Assembly: GCF_050971785.1 (NCBI RefSeq)
Contig: NZ_JBPCCU010000001.1
Location: forward strand, 744,001 to 808,000
From: Actinomadura_E scrupuli
GTDB taxonomy: Bacteria > Actinomycetota > Actinomycetes > Streptosporangiales > Streptosporangiaceae
Length of the DNA stretch: 64,000 bases
Direction of reading: 5' to 3'
Shown in pieces: positions 15,983-24,361 of the stretch (position 1 is the first letter of the stretch; each line of letters starts with the position of its first letter). Both the position numbers and the translations under genes were made by a program. A model generated the notes under the pieces. That model searched no databases, had not been told where the DNA came from, and worked only from the letters and a program-made list of their open reading frames with translations.

Positions 15983-17386
15983 GTGGCCAGCCTGCCGAGC
16001 GTGTCGTACTCCATCACGGTCCGGCTCGAGGTGCCGGCCGGCGGTAGAGCCGTGAGCCAGATCACCCAGGTGGTGGAGAACGCCGGCGGGATCGTCACGG
16101 CGCTCGACGTCACGACCGCCGCGCACGAGTCGCTGCGGATCGACGTGACGATCGCCACCCGCGACACCGAGCACGCCGAGTCCATCGTCGGCGCGCTCGA
16201 GATGATCGAGGACCTCACGATCCACAAGGTCAGCGACCGGACCTTCCTCATGCATCTCGGCGGCAAGATCGAGATGCGGTCGAAGGTGCCGTTGCGGACC
16301 CGCGACGAGCTCTCCATGGCCTACACCCCCGGCGTCGCCCGGGTCTCCCTGGCGATCGCGCGCAACCCCGAGGATGTCCGGCGGCTGACCATCAAGCGCA
16401 ACAGCGTCGCGGTGGTCACCGACGGCTCCGCGGTGCTCGGCCTGGGCAACATCGGCCCGGAGGCGGCGCTGCCGGTCATGGAGGGCAAGGCGGCGCTGTT
16501 CAAGCGCTTCGCCGACATCGACGCCTGGCCGATCTGCCTGGACACCCAGGACACCGACGAGATCGTACGGACCGTACAGATCATCGCTCCCGGCTTCGGC
16601 GGCATCAACCTGGAGGACATCTCCGCGCCGCGCTGTTTCGAGGTGGAGGCGCGGCTCCGCGAGCTGCTGGACATACCGGTCTTCCACGACGACCAGCACG
16701 GCACCGCGATCTGTGTCAGCGCCGCGCTCACCAACGCGCTGCGGGTCGTCGGCAAGGACCTCGCCTCGGTGCGCATCGCCATGGCGGGCGCGGGCGCGGC
16801 GGGCAGCGCCATCCTCAAGCTGCTGCTGCACGCGGGTGCCTCGCAGGTGGTGGTCTGCGACTTCCTGGGCGCCGTGCACCGGGGCCGCGACGACCTCGAC
16901 GACTCGCTGCGCTGGATCGCCGAGAACACCAACGCCGACAACTACGCCGGGGACCTCAAGGGCGCGGTCAAGGGCGCCGACGTGTTCATCGGGGTCTCCG
17001 CCCCGGGCATCCTGTCCGGCGACGACATCGCCACGATGAACGACGACGCCATCGTGTTCGCACTGGCCAATCCCGAGCCCGAGGTCTCGCCGGACGCCGC
17101 CCGCGAGCACGCCGCCGTCGTCGCGACCGGCCGCAGCGACTACCCCAACCAGATCAACAACGTGCTGGCCTTCCCCGGGGTGTTCCGCGGCCTGCTGGAC
17201 GCGCAGAGCAGGACGATCACCACGGACATGCTGCTGGCCGCCGCCCAGGCGCTGTCGGCCATCGTCACCGACGCCGAGCTCGGGCCGAACTACATCGTGC
17301 CCAGCGTCTTCCACCCCGATGTCACCAAGGCCGTCGCCGCGGCCGTACGCGAGGCGGCGGGCGGCAGGCCGCGCACGGAGGCCTGA
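15983..17386 (+). CDS. NAD-dependent malic enzyme with N-terminal ACT domain
   Basis: A 467-residue enzyme that decarboxylates malate to pyruvate. Residues 1-85 form an ACT ligand-binding domain (SITVRLEVPA opening), which suggests allosteric control by an amino acid or other small molecule. The catalytic part has the Tyr in SMAYTPGVA, the Lys in EGKAALFK, the metal ligands in NLEDI and FHDDQHGTA, and the NAD-binding GAGAAG. The end matches NAD-ME small-subunit types. The GTG start is chosen for GGGAG 9 nt upstream; the gene lies 40 bp after the kinase-like gene. Confidence 0.93.
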   Translation: MASLPSVSYSITVRLEVPAGGRAVSQITQVVENAGGIVTALDVTTAAHESLRIDVTIATRDTEHAESIVGALEMIEDLTIHKVSDRTFLMHLGGKIEMRSKVPLRTRDELSMAYTPGVARVSLAIARNPEDVRRLTIKRNSVAVVTDGSAVLGLGNIGPEAALPVMEGKAALFKRFADIDAWPICLDTQDTDEIVRTVQIIAPGFGGINLEDISAPRCFEVEARLRELLDIPVFHDDQHGTAICVSAALTNALRVVGKDLASVRIAMAGAGAAGSAILKLLLHAGASQVVVCDFLGAVHRGRDDLDDSLRWIAENTNADNYAGDLKGAVKGADVFIGVSAPGILSGDDIATMNDDAIVFALANPEPEVSPDAAREHAAVVATGRSDYPNQINNVLAFPGVFRGLLDAQSRTITTDMLLAAAQALSAIVTDAELGPNYIVPSVFHPDVTKAVAAAVREAAGGRPRTEA

Positions 17387-17685
17387 GACACCGGGGCCCG
17401 GCGGGCCGAGCCCGGTCTCCGCAGCCGCTGTGCGGCCCCAGGAAGGCGCCGCAGAGCGGCAGGGCGCCCCGGCCACCGCTGGCCGGGCCGGTGGCGCCCA
17501 GGGCCGTGGTGGCCGCCGCGGAACCCGTCAGGGGGCGGCTTGCGCGGCGCTCCGGAGCGGACGCGGCGGACGGCCGGCGACCCGCCGTCCGGGTGGCGGC
17601 GTACGGCCGGCGGCGACGACCTTGGTCGCCGTCGGCACGCTGCCCCGGTCGGGCGGGGCCTGCCCGCGGCGCGCCGCCGCGGCTC
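17387..17685. other. Convergent intergenic region with two hairpins
   Basis: 299 bases between the malic enzyme stop and the LPXTG protein stop. I see no real gene; the ORFs present are Arg/Gly/Pro-rich shadows. It holds an 8-bp stem with a 4-nt loop at 17468-17487 and a 7-bp stem at 17612-17632, either of which might end transcripts. Neither has a U-tract. Confidence 0.4.
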
Positions 17686-18459
17686 CTATTCGGAGCCCTT
17701 GTCGCCGGAGTCCTGGGATGACTTCCGGCCGCCTGCGAACATGTCCTCCCGGCGGCGCGGCCAGACGCCGCCCCACCAGAAGATGATGACGCCGGTGATC
17801 ATCGCCGCCACGCCGGTGGCGATCTTCGCGTAGAGCTCGGCGTCGTCCGCGCCGGTGCGCGGCAGGTTCTCGGGCGGGCTCTTGCGCGCGGGCGGCTCGG
17901 TCGCGCAGTCCACGGTGCGGGTGACGGTCTGGATGGGCTTGTTCCGCCAGGTAACGACGATCTTGGTCACCTGGCCCTCCTTGACCATCAGCGGGTTGCT
18001 GCGGGTGCCCAGCGGGCCGACGCGGTCGGCCAGGGCGACCTGGCCGTCCTGCTCGATGGTGTAGTCCTCGGTGACGACGCCGCTGTTGGTGACCTTCACC
18101 GTGATCTCCGGCCCGGCGCAGCGAACCGCCGAGACGGTGGCCTTGAGCGGGACGACGGTGGGCACCTTGGGCGTCACCGTGATCCGCGGGGTCACGTGGC
18201 TGGGGGTGGGGCGCACGGTCCGGGTGACCTGGCGGGTCGGGGTCCTGGTCGGGGTGGCGCTCTTCGCGCTGGCGCTGGCCGTCGCCGAGACCTGCGGGGT
18301 CGAGCCGGCCGTCACGGTGGCCGTCGGGGTCAGGGTGCTGCTCGATGCAGGGGTGCTGTCCGCCCGCGAGGACGACGCCGAGCGGGTCAGCGCGGGGATC
18401 GCGATGAGCGCCCCGATCACGAAGAACACCGCCGCGATGATGACCCTCGGCAACTGCAT
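17686..18459 (-). CDS. LPXTG-type cell-wall-anchored surface protein
   Basis: A 257-residue exported protein. The N-terminus has a signal-like hydrophobic helix (residues 4-22). A Ser/Thr/Ala/Pro-rich stalk covers about 25-105. A compact domain with one Cys pair (VRCAGPEITVKV ... TVDCATEP) follows, probably beta-rich. The C-terminus is a complete sorting signal: LPRTG, a hydrophobic helix, then RRRED. A sortase would cleave between Thr and Gly and link it to peptidoglycan. The start ATG 18459 has GGGAGG 4 nt upstream; the longer ATG at 18504 lacks one. The ligand is unknown. Confidence 0.85.
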   Translation of the reverse strand: MQLPRVIIAAVFFVIGALIAIPALTRSASSSRADSTPASSSTLTPTATVTAGSTPQVSATASASAKSATPTRTPTRQVTRTVRPTPSHVTPRITVTPKVPTVVPLKATVSAVRCAGPEITVKVTNSGVVTEDYTIEQDGQVALADRVGPLGTRSNPLMVKEGQVTKIVVTWRNKPIQTVTRTVDCATEPPARKSPPENLPRTGADDAELYAKIATGVAAMITGVIIFWWGGVWPRRREDMFAGGRKSSQDSGDKGSE

Positions 18460-18602
18460 GCGTCCTCCCGATGGCCCACCACCGTCATGGGTTCCTGTGG
18501 ACAACCTAGATCATGTTTTGCCTACGCCCGCATTCTGCCGATTACCCAGCGGCAAGAAGTCCCTAACGCGATAACTCGGTGGGCCCTGGTCGGACGGCAC
18601 CG

Positions 18603-18608
18603 CATGAT
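18603..18608 (+). promoter_or_regulatory. -10 box (CATGAT) of a leaderless promoter
   Basis: CATGAT ends 7 nt before ATG 18616. The two other in-frame ATGs (18604 and 18607) lie inside this box, which argues against them. Confidence 0.4.
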
Positions 18609-18615
18609 GGAGTCC

Positions 18616-19209
18616 ATGCACGACGCCATCGCGGTGGGCCGCCTCCTGGTCGCGACCCCCCTGCTCGACGATCCCAACTTCCGGCGGAGCGTCGTTCTGC
18701 TGCTCGAGCACGACGAGCGGGAGGGCACCATCGGGGTGGTGCTCAACCGTCCCACCGAGGTGCCGGTGGAGCAGGTGCTGCCACCCTGGGCAGGGCTGGT
18801 GACCGGGCCGTCCGTGGTGTTCCAGGGCGGGCCGGTGGCGCTCGACACGGCGCTGGCGCTGGCCCGCATGACGAGCGGGAACGGCGGGGCCGGCGGGTCC
18901 GGGCCGGTCGGCTGGCGGGCGCTGGACGGGCCGCCGGCCGTCGCGCGGGTCGGGCTGGTGGACCTGGACACTCCGCCCGACCTGGTCGCCGCGGACGTGG
19001 CCCAGTTCCGCGTCTTCGCGGGTTACGCGGGCTGGAGCGATGGCCAGCTTCGGTCAGAGATCGAAGAGGGCGCGTGGTACGTGGTGCCCGCCGTGCCGGG
19101 CGACGCCTTCATCGACGATCCCGAGCACCTCTGGCAGGCGGTGCTCCGCAGGCAGGGCGGTGACCTCGCCTTCGTCGCGACTTTCCCGGACGACCCGAGT
19201 CTTAACTAA
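18616..19209 (+). CDS. YqgE/AlgH family protein
   Basis: A 197-residue protein of the YqgE/AlgH fold. The N-terminus (GRLLVATPLLDDPNFRRSVVLLLEH) and VVLNRPTE are the family hallmarks, and the C-terminal half shows the FAGYAGWSDGQLRSEIEEGAWYV block. Its biochemical role is not established; in Pseudomonas the name came from alginate regulation. The usual length is about 180-200. The stop TAA forms part of the -10 box of the next gene. Confidence 0.93.
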   Translation: MHDAIAVGRLLVATPLLDDPNFRRSVVLLLEHDEREGTIGVVLNRPTEVPVEQVLPPWAGLVTGPSVVFQGGPVALDTALALARMTSGNGGAGGSGPVGWRALDGPPAVARVGLVDLDTPPDLVAADVAQFRVFAGYAGWSDGQLRSEIEEGAWYVVPAVPGDAFIDDPEHLWQAVLRRQGGDLAFVATFPDDPSLN

Positions 19210-19212
19210 ACT
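19207..19212 (+). promoter_or_regulatory. -10 box (TAAACT) overlapping the yqgE stop codon
   Basis: TAAACT is a near-consensus -10 box. It begins with the yqgE stop codon TAA and ends 6 nt before GTG 19219, so the DUF3039 gene is probably transcribed as a leaderless mRNA. Confidence 0.5.
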
Positions 19213-19218
19213 GTCGGC

Positions 19219-19464
19219 GTGAGCACCAAGATCCTTCCAGAGAGCGACACCCGGCCAGATCTCTCGCACGGCGACGGCGATCACGAGCGGTTCGCGCACT
19301 ATGTCAAGAAGGCGAAGATCACCGAGAGTGCCGTCACCGGCACGCCGGTCATCGCGCTGTGCGGCAAAGTGTGGGTACCCAACCGTGACCCGAAGAAGTA
19401 CCCCGTGTGCCCGGAGTGCAAAGAGATCTTCGAAGGCATGCCGAAGGGCGGCGGCGAGGAATAA
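19219..19464 (+). CDS. DUF3039 domain-containing small zinc-ribbon protein
   Basis: An 81-residue conserved actinobacterial protein. The core VIALCGKVWVPNRDPKKYPVCPECKEIFE has Cys residues in a C...CxxC layout that could bind zinc. HGDGDHERFAHYV before it is also diagnostic. Function is unknown. The GTG start lies 6 nt after a -10 box and no ribosome binding site is present. Confidence 0.9.
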   Translation: MSTKILPESDTRPDLSHGDGDHERFAHYVKKAKITESAVTGTPVIALCGKVWVPNRDPKKYPVCPECKEIFEGMPKGGGEE

Positions 19465-19531
19465 CGTGGGCAGTCACACTGGGTGACGGTGCGGCTGCTC
19501 TGCATACGAGCCGTCTTAGGTCGGGGGATTC

Positions 19532-20497
19532 ATGAGGCGGCGAGTTCTTTTCGTCATGCTCGGGGTGGCGGCGACGATCATCTGTCCGATGCCCGGCACC
19601 CGCCATATCTCGGCGGACGGGACCGTCGCACCGGGGTGCCGCACCCCATCCTGGCGCGCATCCAGGCTCGCGCACCGGGTCCTGCGCGAACGCGACTCCC
19701 TGTCCCACGCGCAGGTGGCAGGTCTCCTGGGCGATCTGCGCCGCAGGCTGTCCCGCCGGTTCGGCGAGCCCGACGACCGCCGGCTGGGGCCCCGGCTGCC
19801 GGACACGATCCAGGTCCCGGTGCGTTTCCACGTGATCGCCTCCGGCGACCAGGGGCGGTTGTCGGCCGCCGAGGTCGCCGGGCAGATCGCCGCCCTCAAC
19901 GCGGCGTACTCGGGCCGGACCGGCGGCGCCGACACCGGGGTCTCGTTCCGGCTGATCGCGACGGACGTCACCAGCAACGCCGACTGGTTCGCCGCTCCCC
20001 GGGTGTACGAGCGGCAGCTGAAGACCGCACTGCGCCGGGGCGGTCCCGGCACGCTCAACCTCTACAGCGCGGCCGTCGGCGTCGACATCCTCGGCATCTC
20101 GACGTTCCCGCAGTGGTACGCCCTGCAGCCGGTGCTCGACGGAGTCATGATCGATTACCGCAGCATCCCGGGCGGGAGCAATCCCCGCTTCAACCGCGGC
20201 TACACCGCGGTCCACGAGGTGGGGCACTGGCTCGGGCTCCTGCACACCTTCGAGAACGGCTGCCTGGCCCCCGGCGACGCGGTGGACGACACGCCGTACG
20301 AAGGCGTGCCCACCCAGGGCTGCCCGCTGGTCAAGGACACCTGCCTGGCCACGGGCACCGACCCCGTGCACAACTTCATGGACTACGGCTTCGACGCCTG
20401 CATGAACGAGTTCACCGCCGGCCAGGGCGACCGGATCCGCGCGGTCTGGACCGTCTACCGCGGCGGCGCCGGGGCGGCGCGGGCGTCCCAGAGGTAG
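19532..20497 (+). CDS. Secreted M43-family zinc metalloprotease
   Basis: A 321-residue metzincin-type protease. Residues 1-28 look like a signal peptide (MRRR then a hydrophobic stretch). A propeptide-like region covers about 29-95. The zinc site is HEVGHWLGLLH, an exact HExxHxxGxxH motif, and the Met-turn is NFMDYGFDACMNEFTAGQ. Several Cys in the catalytic half suggest disulfides. This is the cytophagalysin/pappalysin (M43) pattern. The GGGGG ribosome binding site is 5 nt before ATG. In related genomes DUF3039 and the helicase are often close together, so this gene may be an insertion between them (inference). Confidence 0.92.
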   Translation: MRRRVLFVMLGVAATIICPMPGTRHISADGTVAPGCRTPSWRASRLAHRVLRERDSLSHAQVAGLLGDLRRRLSRRFGEPDDRRLGPRLPDTIQVPVRFHVIASGDQGRLSAAEVAGQIAALNAAYSGRTGGADTGVSFRLIATDVTSNADWFAAPRVYERQLKTALRRGGPGTLNLYSAAVGVDILGISTFPQWYALQPVLDGVMIDYRSIPGGSNPRFNRGYTAVHEVGHWLGLLHTFENGCLAPGDAVDDTPYEGVPTQGCPLVKDTCLATGTDPVHNFMDYGFDACMNEFTAGQGDRIRAVWTVYRGGAGAARASQR

Positions 20498-20632
20498 GAA
20501 CCGGGGGTGTGATGTCCGCCTCTTCCGCGGGTGGCGCGGGCACCCGCGGATCCGGGTATCCGCCGTTAACACGGCGCCGATGGGTTTGCTGGGACCTTCG
20601 CGCGGTCGGCACGTCCTGTCGGTGAGGCTCGG

Positions 20633-20638
20633 TAACCT
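20633..20638 (+). promoter_or_regulatory. -10 box (TAACCT) before the helicase gene
   Basis: TAACCT ends 9 nt before GTG 20648, giving a leaderless or nearly leaderless transcript. There is no purine-rich ribosome binding site before the GTG. Confidence 0.4.
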
Positions 20639-20647
20639 TCCAATACC

Positions 20648-22465
20648 GTGAGCACCTTCGCCGCATCGAGCATGCCCCCAGCCTTCCCGGAGCGGGCCGC
20701 CTGGGGGACCGCCCCGTCCCTGCGCGCCTGGCAGCAGCAGGCTTTGGAGATCTACTTCAAGGCGCCCGGCGGCCGTCCGCCCGCCGCGAGCGACGGCGAC
20801 GGCGACGGCGAGGCCCGCGCCCAGGGTCACGGGCCGCGCGACTTCCTCACCGTCGCCACGCCCGGCGCGGGCAAGACGACCTTCGCGCTGCGGCTCGCGC
20901 GGGAGCTGCTGGAGCGGCGGATCGTCGCGGGGATCACCGTGGTCTGCCCGACCGAGCACCTCAAGCGGCAGTGGGCGGAGGCGGCCTCCCGGGTCGGCAT
21001 CAAGATCGACCCCGAGTTCCAGAACTCACAGGGACGCACCGCCCGCGACTTCCACGGTGTCGCGGTCACCTACGCCACGGTCGCCGCCCGGCCGATGCTG
21101 CACCGCAACCGCACCGAGGCCCGTAAGACCCTGGTGATCCTGGACGAGGTGCACCACGCCGGTGACGGGCTGTCCTGGGGCGACGCGATCCGGGAGGCGT
21201 TCGAGCCGGCGGTCCGCAGGCTGGGGCTGAGCGGCACGCCGTTCCGCACCGACATCAACCCCATCCCGTTCGTGGAGTACGAGGAGGGACACGACGGGAT
21301 CCGGCGCAGCCGCGCCGACTACACCTACGGCTACGGCCCCGCGCTGGCGGACGGGGTGGTCCGCCCCGTCATCTTCCTCGCCTACGCCGGGGAGATGCGC
21401 TGGCGGACCCGGGCCGGCGACGAGATCACCGCCACGCTGGGCGAGCCGCTCACCCAGGACCAGACCGCGCAGGCGTGGCGGGCGGCGCTCGACCCCAAGG
21501 GAGACTGGATCCGCCAGGTGATCGCCGCGGCGGACAAGCGGCTGACCGAGGTGCGCCGGGGGGTCCCCGACGCCGGCGGCATGGTGATCGCGACCGACCA
21601 CGAGACGGCGCGGGCGTACGCCAAGATGATCCGCGGGGTGAGCGGGCAGGGCGCCACCGTCGTGCTCTCCGACGACCCCAACGCCAGCAAGAAGATCAAG
21701 CAGTTCAGCGAGTCCGAGGACCGGTGGCTGGTGGCCGTCCGCATGGTCTCGGAGGGGGTCGACATCCCGCGGCTGTCCGTGGGGGTCTACGCCACCAGCA
21801 CCTCCACCCCGCTGTTCTTCGCCCAGGCGATCGGCCGCTTCGTCCGGTCGCGGCGGCGTGGTGAGACCGCCTCGGTGTTCCTGCCGTCGGTGCCGACCCT
21901 GATGGGGCACGCGTCCGAGATGGAGACCGAGCGCGACCACGTGCTCGACCGGCCCCGGCGCGAGGACGGCCTCGACGACGACCTGCTCGCCGAGGCCAAC
22001 CGGCAGAACGACAACCCCGACGTGGGGGAGGAGCTCGAGTTCGAGACCGTGGAGGCCTCCGCCACGTTCGACCGGGTGCTCTACGACGGCGGTGAGTTCG
22101 GGACGCACGCCGAGTCCGGCTCCGACGATGAGCAGGAGTTCCTCGGCATTCCGGGGCTGCTGGAGCCCGAGCAGGTGACCCAGCTGCTGCGCCAGCGCCA
22201 GGCCGGTCAGCTCGCCGCCCAGCGCAAGCAGCGCGGCCGCGGCGCGCCGGAGCCCGAGCGCACCGCCTCGGAGGATCTGCAGGCGCTGCGCAAGGAGCTC
22301 AACGGCCTGGTGGGGGCGTGGAACCACCGCACCGGCCAGCCGCACGGGGTCATCCACAACGAGCTGCGGCGCACCTGCGGCGGCCCGCCGGCCGCCCAGG
22401 CCTCCGGCGACGACCTCCGCAAGCGGATTGCCAAGATCCGCGACTGGGCCGCGAAGCGGAGTTAG
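20648..22465 (+). CDS. DEAD/DEAH-box (superfamily 2) helicase
   Basis: A 605-residue SF2 helicase of the UvrB/ResIII type. Motif I is TPGAGKTT (about residue 70), motif II is DEVHH, motif III is LSGTPFR, and motif VI is QAIGRFVRSRR. GVDIPRL (motif V) precedes motif VI. An acidic linker follows (about 440-510), then a basic helical C-terminus ending AKIRDWAAKRS. Conserved in actinobacteria next to yqgE and DUF3039; substrate (DNA or RNA) unknown. There is no nuclease domain, so it is not a type I or III restriction subunit on its own. Confidence 0.9.
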   Translation: MSTFAASSMPPAFPERAAWGTAPSLRAWQQQALEIYFKAPGGRPPAASDGDGDGEARAQGHGPRDFLTVATPGAGKTTFALRLARELLERRIVAGITVVCPTEHLKRQWAEAASRVGIKIDPEFQNSQGRTARDFHGVAVTYATVAARPMLHRNRTEARKTLVILDEVHHAGDGLSWGDAIREAFEPAVRRLGLSGTPFRTDINPIPFVEYEEGHDGIRRSRADYTYGYGPALADGVVRPVIFLAYAGEMRWRTRAGDEITATLGEPLTQDQTAQAWRAALDPKGDWIRQVIAAADKRLTEVRRGVPDAGGMVIATDHETARAYAKMIRGVSGQGATVVLSDDPNASKKIKQFSESEDRWLVAVRMVSEGVDIPRLSVGVYATSTSTPLFFAQAIGRFVRSRRRGETASVFLPSVPTLMGHASEMETERDHVLDRPRREDGLDDDLLAEANRQNDNPDVGEELEFETVEASATFDRVLYDGGEFGTHAESGSDDEQEFLGIPGLLEPEQVTQLLRQRQAGQLAAQRKQRGRGAPEPERTASEDLQALRKELNGLVGAWNHRTGQPHGVIHNELRRTCGGPPAAQASGDDLRKRIAKIRDWAAKRS

Positions 22466-22549
22466 GCCCTTCGGTATCGTCCCGGGCGACGATGCCAGGT
22501 GGCGACCGGGCGGGCGGCGGGCGGTTCCGGGGAGGGCTCGACCGTTCGG

Positions 22550-23092
22550 TCAGTCCGCGTTCAGGTGGAGCTCGTCGACGATCCGCTGGACGATCTCGGC
22601 CGGCGGCTCCCCGGAGGCGGTGACGTAGTGGGCGTGCTCTTCCGGCGCCGGCGGCTCCAGATCCTTGAGCTGGCTCTCCAGCAGCTTGGCGGGGAAGAAG
22701 TGGCCGTGCCGGGCGGCCATCCGGCGGGTGAGCACCTCGGGGTCGACCTCGAGGTAGACGACTGTGACGCCGGGGCGGCGCAGCACGTCGCGGTACTTCC
22801 GCTTGAGCGCCGAGCAGGTCACCACGGCCGGGGTGCCGGAGGCGAGGCGCTCGTCGATCCAGTCGGCGATCCGCTGCAGCCAGGGCCAGCGGTCCTCGTC
22901 GGTGAGGGGCTGCCCCGACCGCATCTTCTCCAGGTTGGCCGCCGGGTGGAAGTCGTCGGCCTCGGCGTACTCCCGGCCCAGGCGGCCGGCCAGCATCCCG
23001 CCGATGGTGGTCTTGCCGCTGCCGGAGACGCCCATCACCAGGATGATCTTCGGCTTCGTGGTGTGCTCTGCGTCAGTCACGGGCAGTTGCAT
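22550..23092 (-). CDS. gntK: Gluconokinase
   Basis: A 180-residue P-loop kinase that phosphorylates gluconate to 6-phosphogluconate. Walker A is GVSGSGKTT, followed by the family block EADDFHPAANLEKMRSGQPLTDEDRWPWL and the ACSALKRKYRD equivalent (TCSALKRKYRDVLR). This is the thermoresistant-type gluconokinase at its normal length. An in-frame GTG six codons in is an alternative start. It lies 24 bp downstream of the nicotinamidase gene on the same strand. Confidence 0.95.
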   Translation of the reverse strand: MQLPVTDAEHTTKPKIILVMGVSGSGKTTIGGMLAGRLGREYAEADDFHPAANLEKMRSGQPLTDEDRWPWLQRIADWIDERLASGTPAVVTCSALKRKYRDVLRRPGVTVVYLEVDPEVLTRRMAARHGHFFPAKLLESQLKDLEPPAPEEHAHYVTASGEPPAEIVQRIVDELHLNAD

Positions 23093-23116
23093 ACCCGGTT
23101 TACCGGCTTGATCACG

Positions 23117-23695
23117 CTACGGCCGCACCACGGGCTCACCGGAGAGCTCGACGCCCTCGGCGCGGAGCACGCTGAGGGCCCGCTCGGTGGTCCCCGCGGC
23201 CACCCCGGCGGTCAGGTCCAGCAGCACCGTGGTCCGGAAGCCCTCTCTGGCCGCGTCGATCGCGGTGGCGCGCACGCAGTGGTCGGTGGCGATGCCCACC
23301 ACGTCCACGGTGTCCACCTCGCGTTCGCGCAGCCAGTCGGCCAGCGGGACCTGGTCGTCCGACGCGCCTTCGAAGCCGCTGTAGGCGGCAGCGTTCCGGC
23401 CCTTGCTGAACACGCTCTCGATGGGGGCCAGCGCGAGGTTCGGGTGGAAGTCCGCGCCCGGCGTGCCGATCACGCAGTGCGGCGGCCAGGTGTGCTCGAA
23501 GTCCGGCTCGGCGGAGAAATGGCCGCCGGGGTCGAAGTGGAAGTCACGGGTGGCCACGATGTGGGCGTAGCGGCCGGGGTGCCCGGAGACGTAGCCGGAG
23601 ATCGCCGTGGCGACCTCCGCGCCGCCGCCCACGGGAAGCGAGCCTCCCTCGCAGAAGTCGTTCTGCACATCCACGATGATCAGTGCGCGGTTCAT
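23117..23695 (-). CDS. pncA: Nicotinamidase
   Basis: A 192-residue isochorismatase-fold amidase that hydrolyses nicotinamide to nicotinate. The catalytic triad can be placed: Asp9 in IIVDVQNDFC, Lys in FSKGRNAAAYSGF, and Cys in ATDHCVRATA. The metal site DFHFDPGGHF has the Asp-x-His...His pattern, and the cis-peptide GIATD is present. The product feeds pncB at 24362-25660, transcribed on the same strand, so this is an NAD salvage locus. Confidence 0.95.
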   Translation of the reverse strand: MNRALIIVDVQNDFCEGGSLPVGGGAEVATAISGYVSGHPGRYAHIVATRDFHFDPGGHFSAEPDFEHTWPPHCVIGTPGADFHPNLALAPIESVFSKGRNAAAYSGFEGASDDQVPLADWLREREVDTVDVVGIATDHCVRATAIDAAREGFRTTVLLDLTAGVAAGTTERALSVLRAEGVELSGEPVVRP

Positions 23696-23768
23696 CGGAT
23701 GCTCCCTGTGGCGTCGGGCGGCGGCCCCCGCCTGTTATCGCGGAGTTCGTCCTGAACCGGACGCTACC

Positions 23769-24287
23769 TCACGGGCCCGCCGACGTTGAGTCCCGGCCAT
23801 GGCCTTCGGGCCGCCGCCGGGCGGACGCCCCGGCGGGCCGCGATCGCGCCGTGGCGCCCGGCAGTGCCAGCGAGCGGAGCTGGGGGATCAGCAGATCGGG
23901 ATGGGCCACCTGCCGGAAGTAGTCGCGGTCGGCCGCCTCGACCTTCTCGATGGCGCGCAGCGCGACCGTACGGCCGGCCTGGGTGACGTGCAGGCGCTTC
24001 ACCCGGGAGTCCGCCGGGTCGGCCGTCCGGTCGATGAGCCCCTTGCCCTCCAGGGTCCGGACGACCTGGGAGGTCATCATCGCGTCCGTACCGGCGTGAT
24101 CGGCGAGCTCCCGCTGGCTGGGCGGCTCCGCGTTCCTGCCCAGCCAATAGGCGCTCGCCAGCAGCACGAACTGGACGTGGGTCAGCCCGAGCGGCTTGAG
24201 CGCCATGGTGATGCTCCGCTGCCAGCGGAGGTTGGCGTGCCAGAGCAGGAACCCCGGGCTGGAGTCCCACGAGGACGATGCGGCCAT
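23769..24287 (-). CDS. MarR-family transcriptional regulator
   Basis: A 172-residue winged-helix regulator. The helix-turn-helix lies at SQRELADHAGTDAMMTSQVVRTLEGKGLI, and the wing at DRTADPADSRVKRLHVTQAG, both standard for MarR. The C-terminal 30 residues are basic. It sits between pncB and pncA and could control this NAD salvage locus (inference from position). The ATG at 24287 lies 6 nt after a -10 box; the earlier ATG at 24326 has no signal. Confidence 0.9.
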   Translation of the reverse strand: MAASSSWDSSPGFLLWHANLRWQRSITMALKPLGLTHVQFVLLASAYWLGRNAEPPSQRELADHAGTDAMMTSQVVRTLEGKGLIDRTADPADSRVKRLHVTQAGRTVALRAIEKVEAADRDYFRQVAHPDLLIPQLRSLALPGATARSRPAGASARRRPEGHGRDSTSAGP

Positions 24288-24293
24288 GTCCCC

Positions 24294-24299
24294 ACTATG
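24294..24299 (-). promoter_or_regulatory. -10 box (CATAGT) of a leaderless promoter for the MarR gene
   Basis: On the minus strand CATAGT is followed by GGGGAC and then ATG 24287, a 6-nt gap, consistent with transcription starting at the start codon. Confidence 0.4.
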
Positions 24300-24361
24300 G
24301 GCGCGCCGGTCGGCGGGAATCGGCAACGGCTCGCCGACCGGCCCGGATCGGCCGGACGGCG

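Noticed and set aside
17319..17786. ORF extending from the end of the malic enzyme gene through the intergenic region
   Set aside because: The product is Arg/Pro/Gly-rich and out of frame with the malic enzyme, overlaps the LPXTG gene and has no ribosome binding site.
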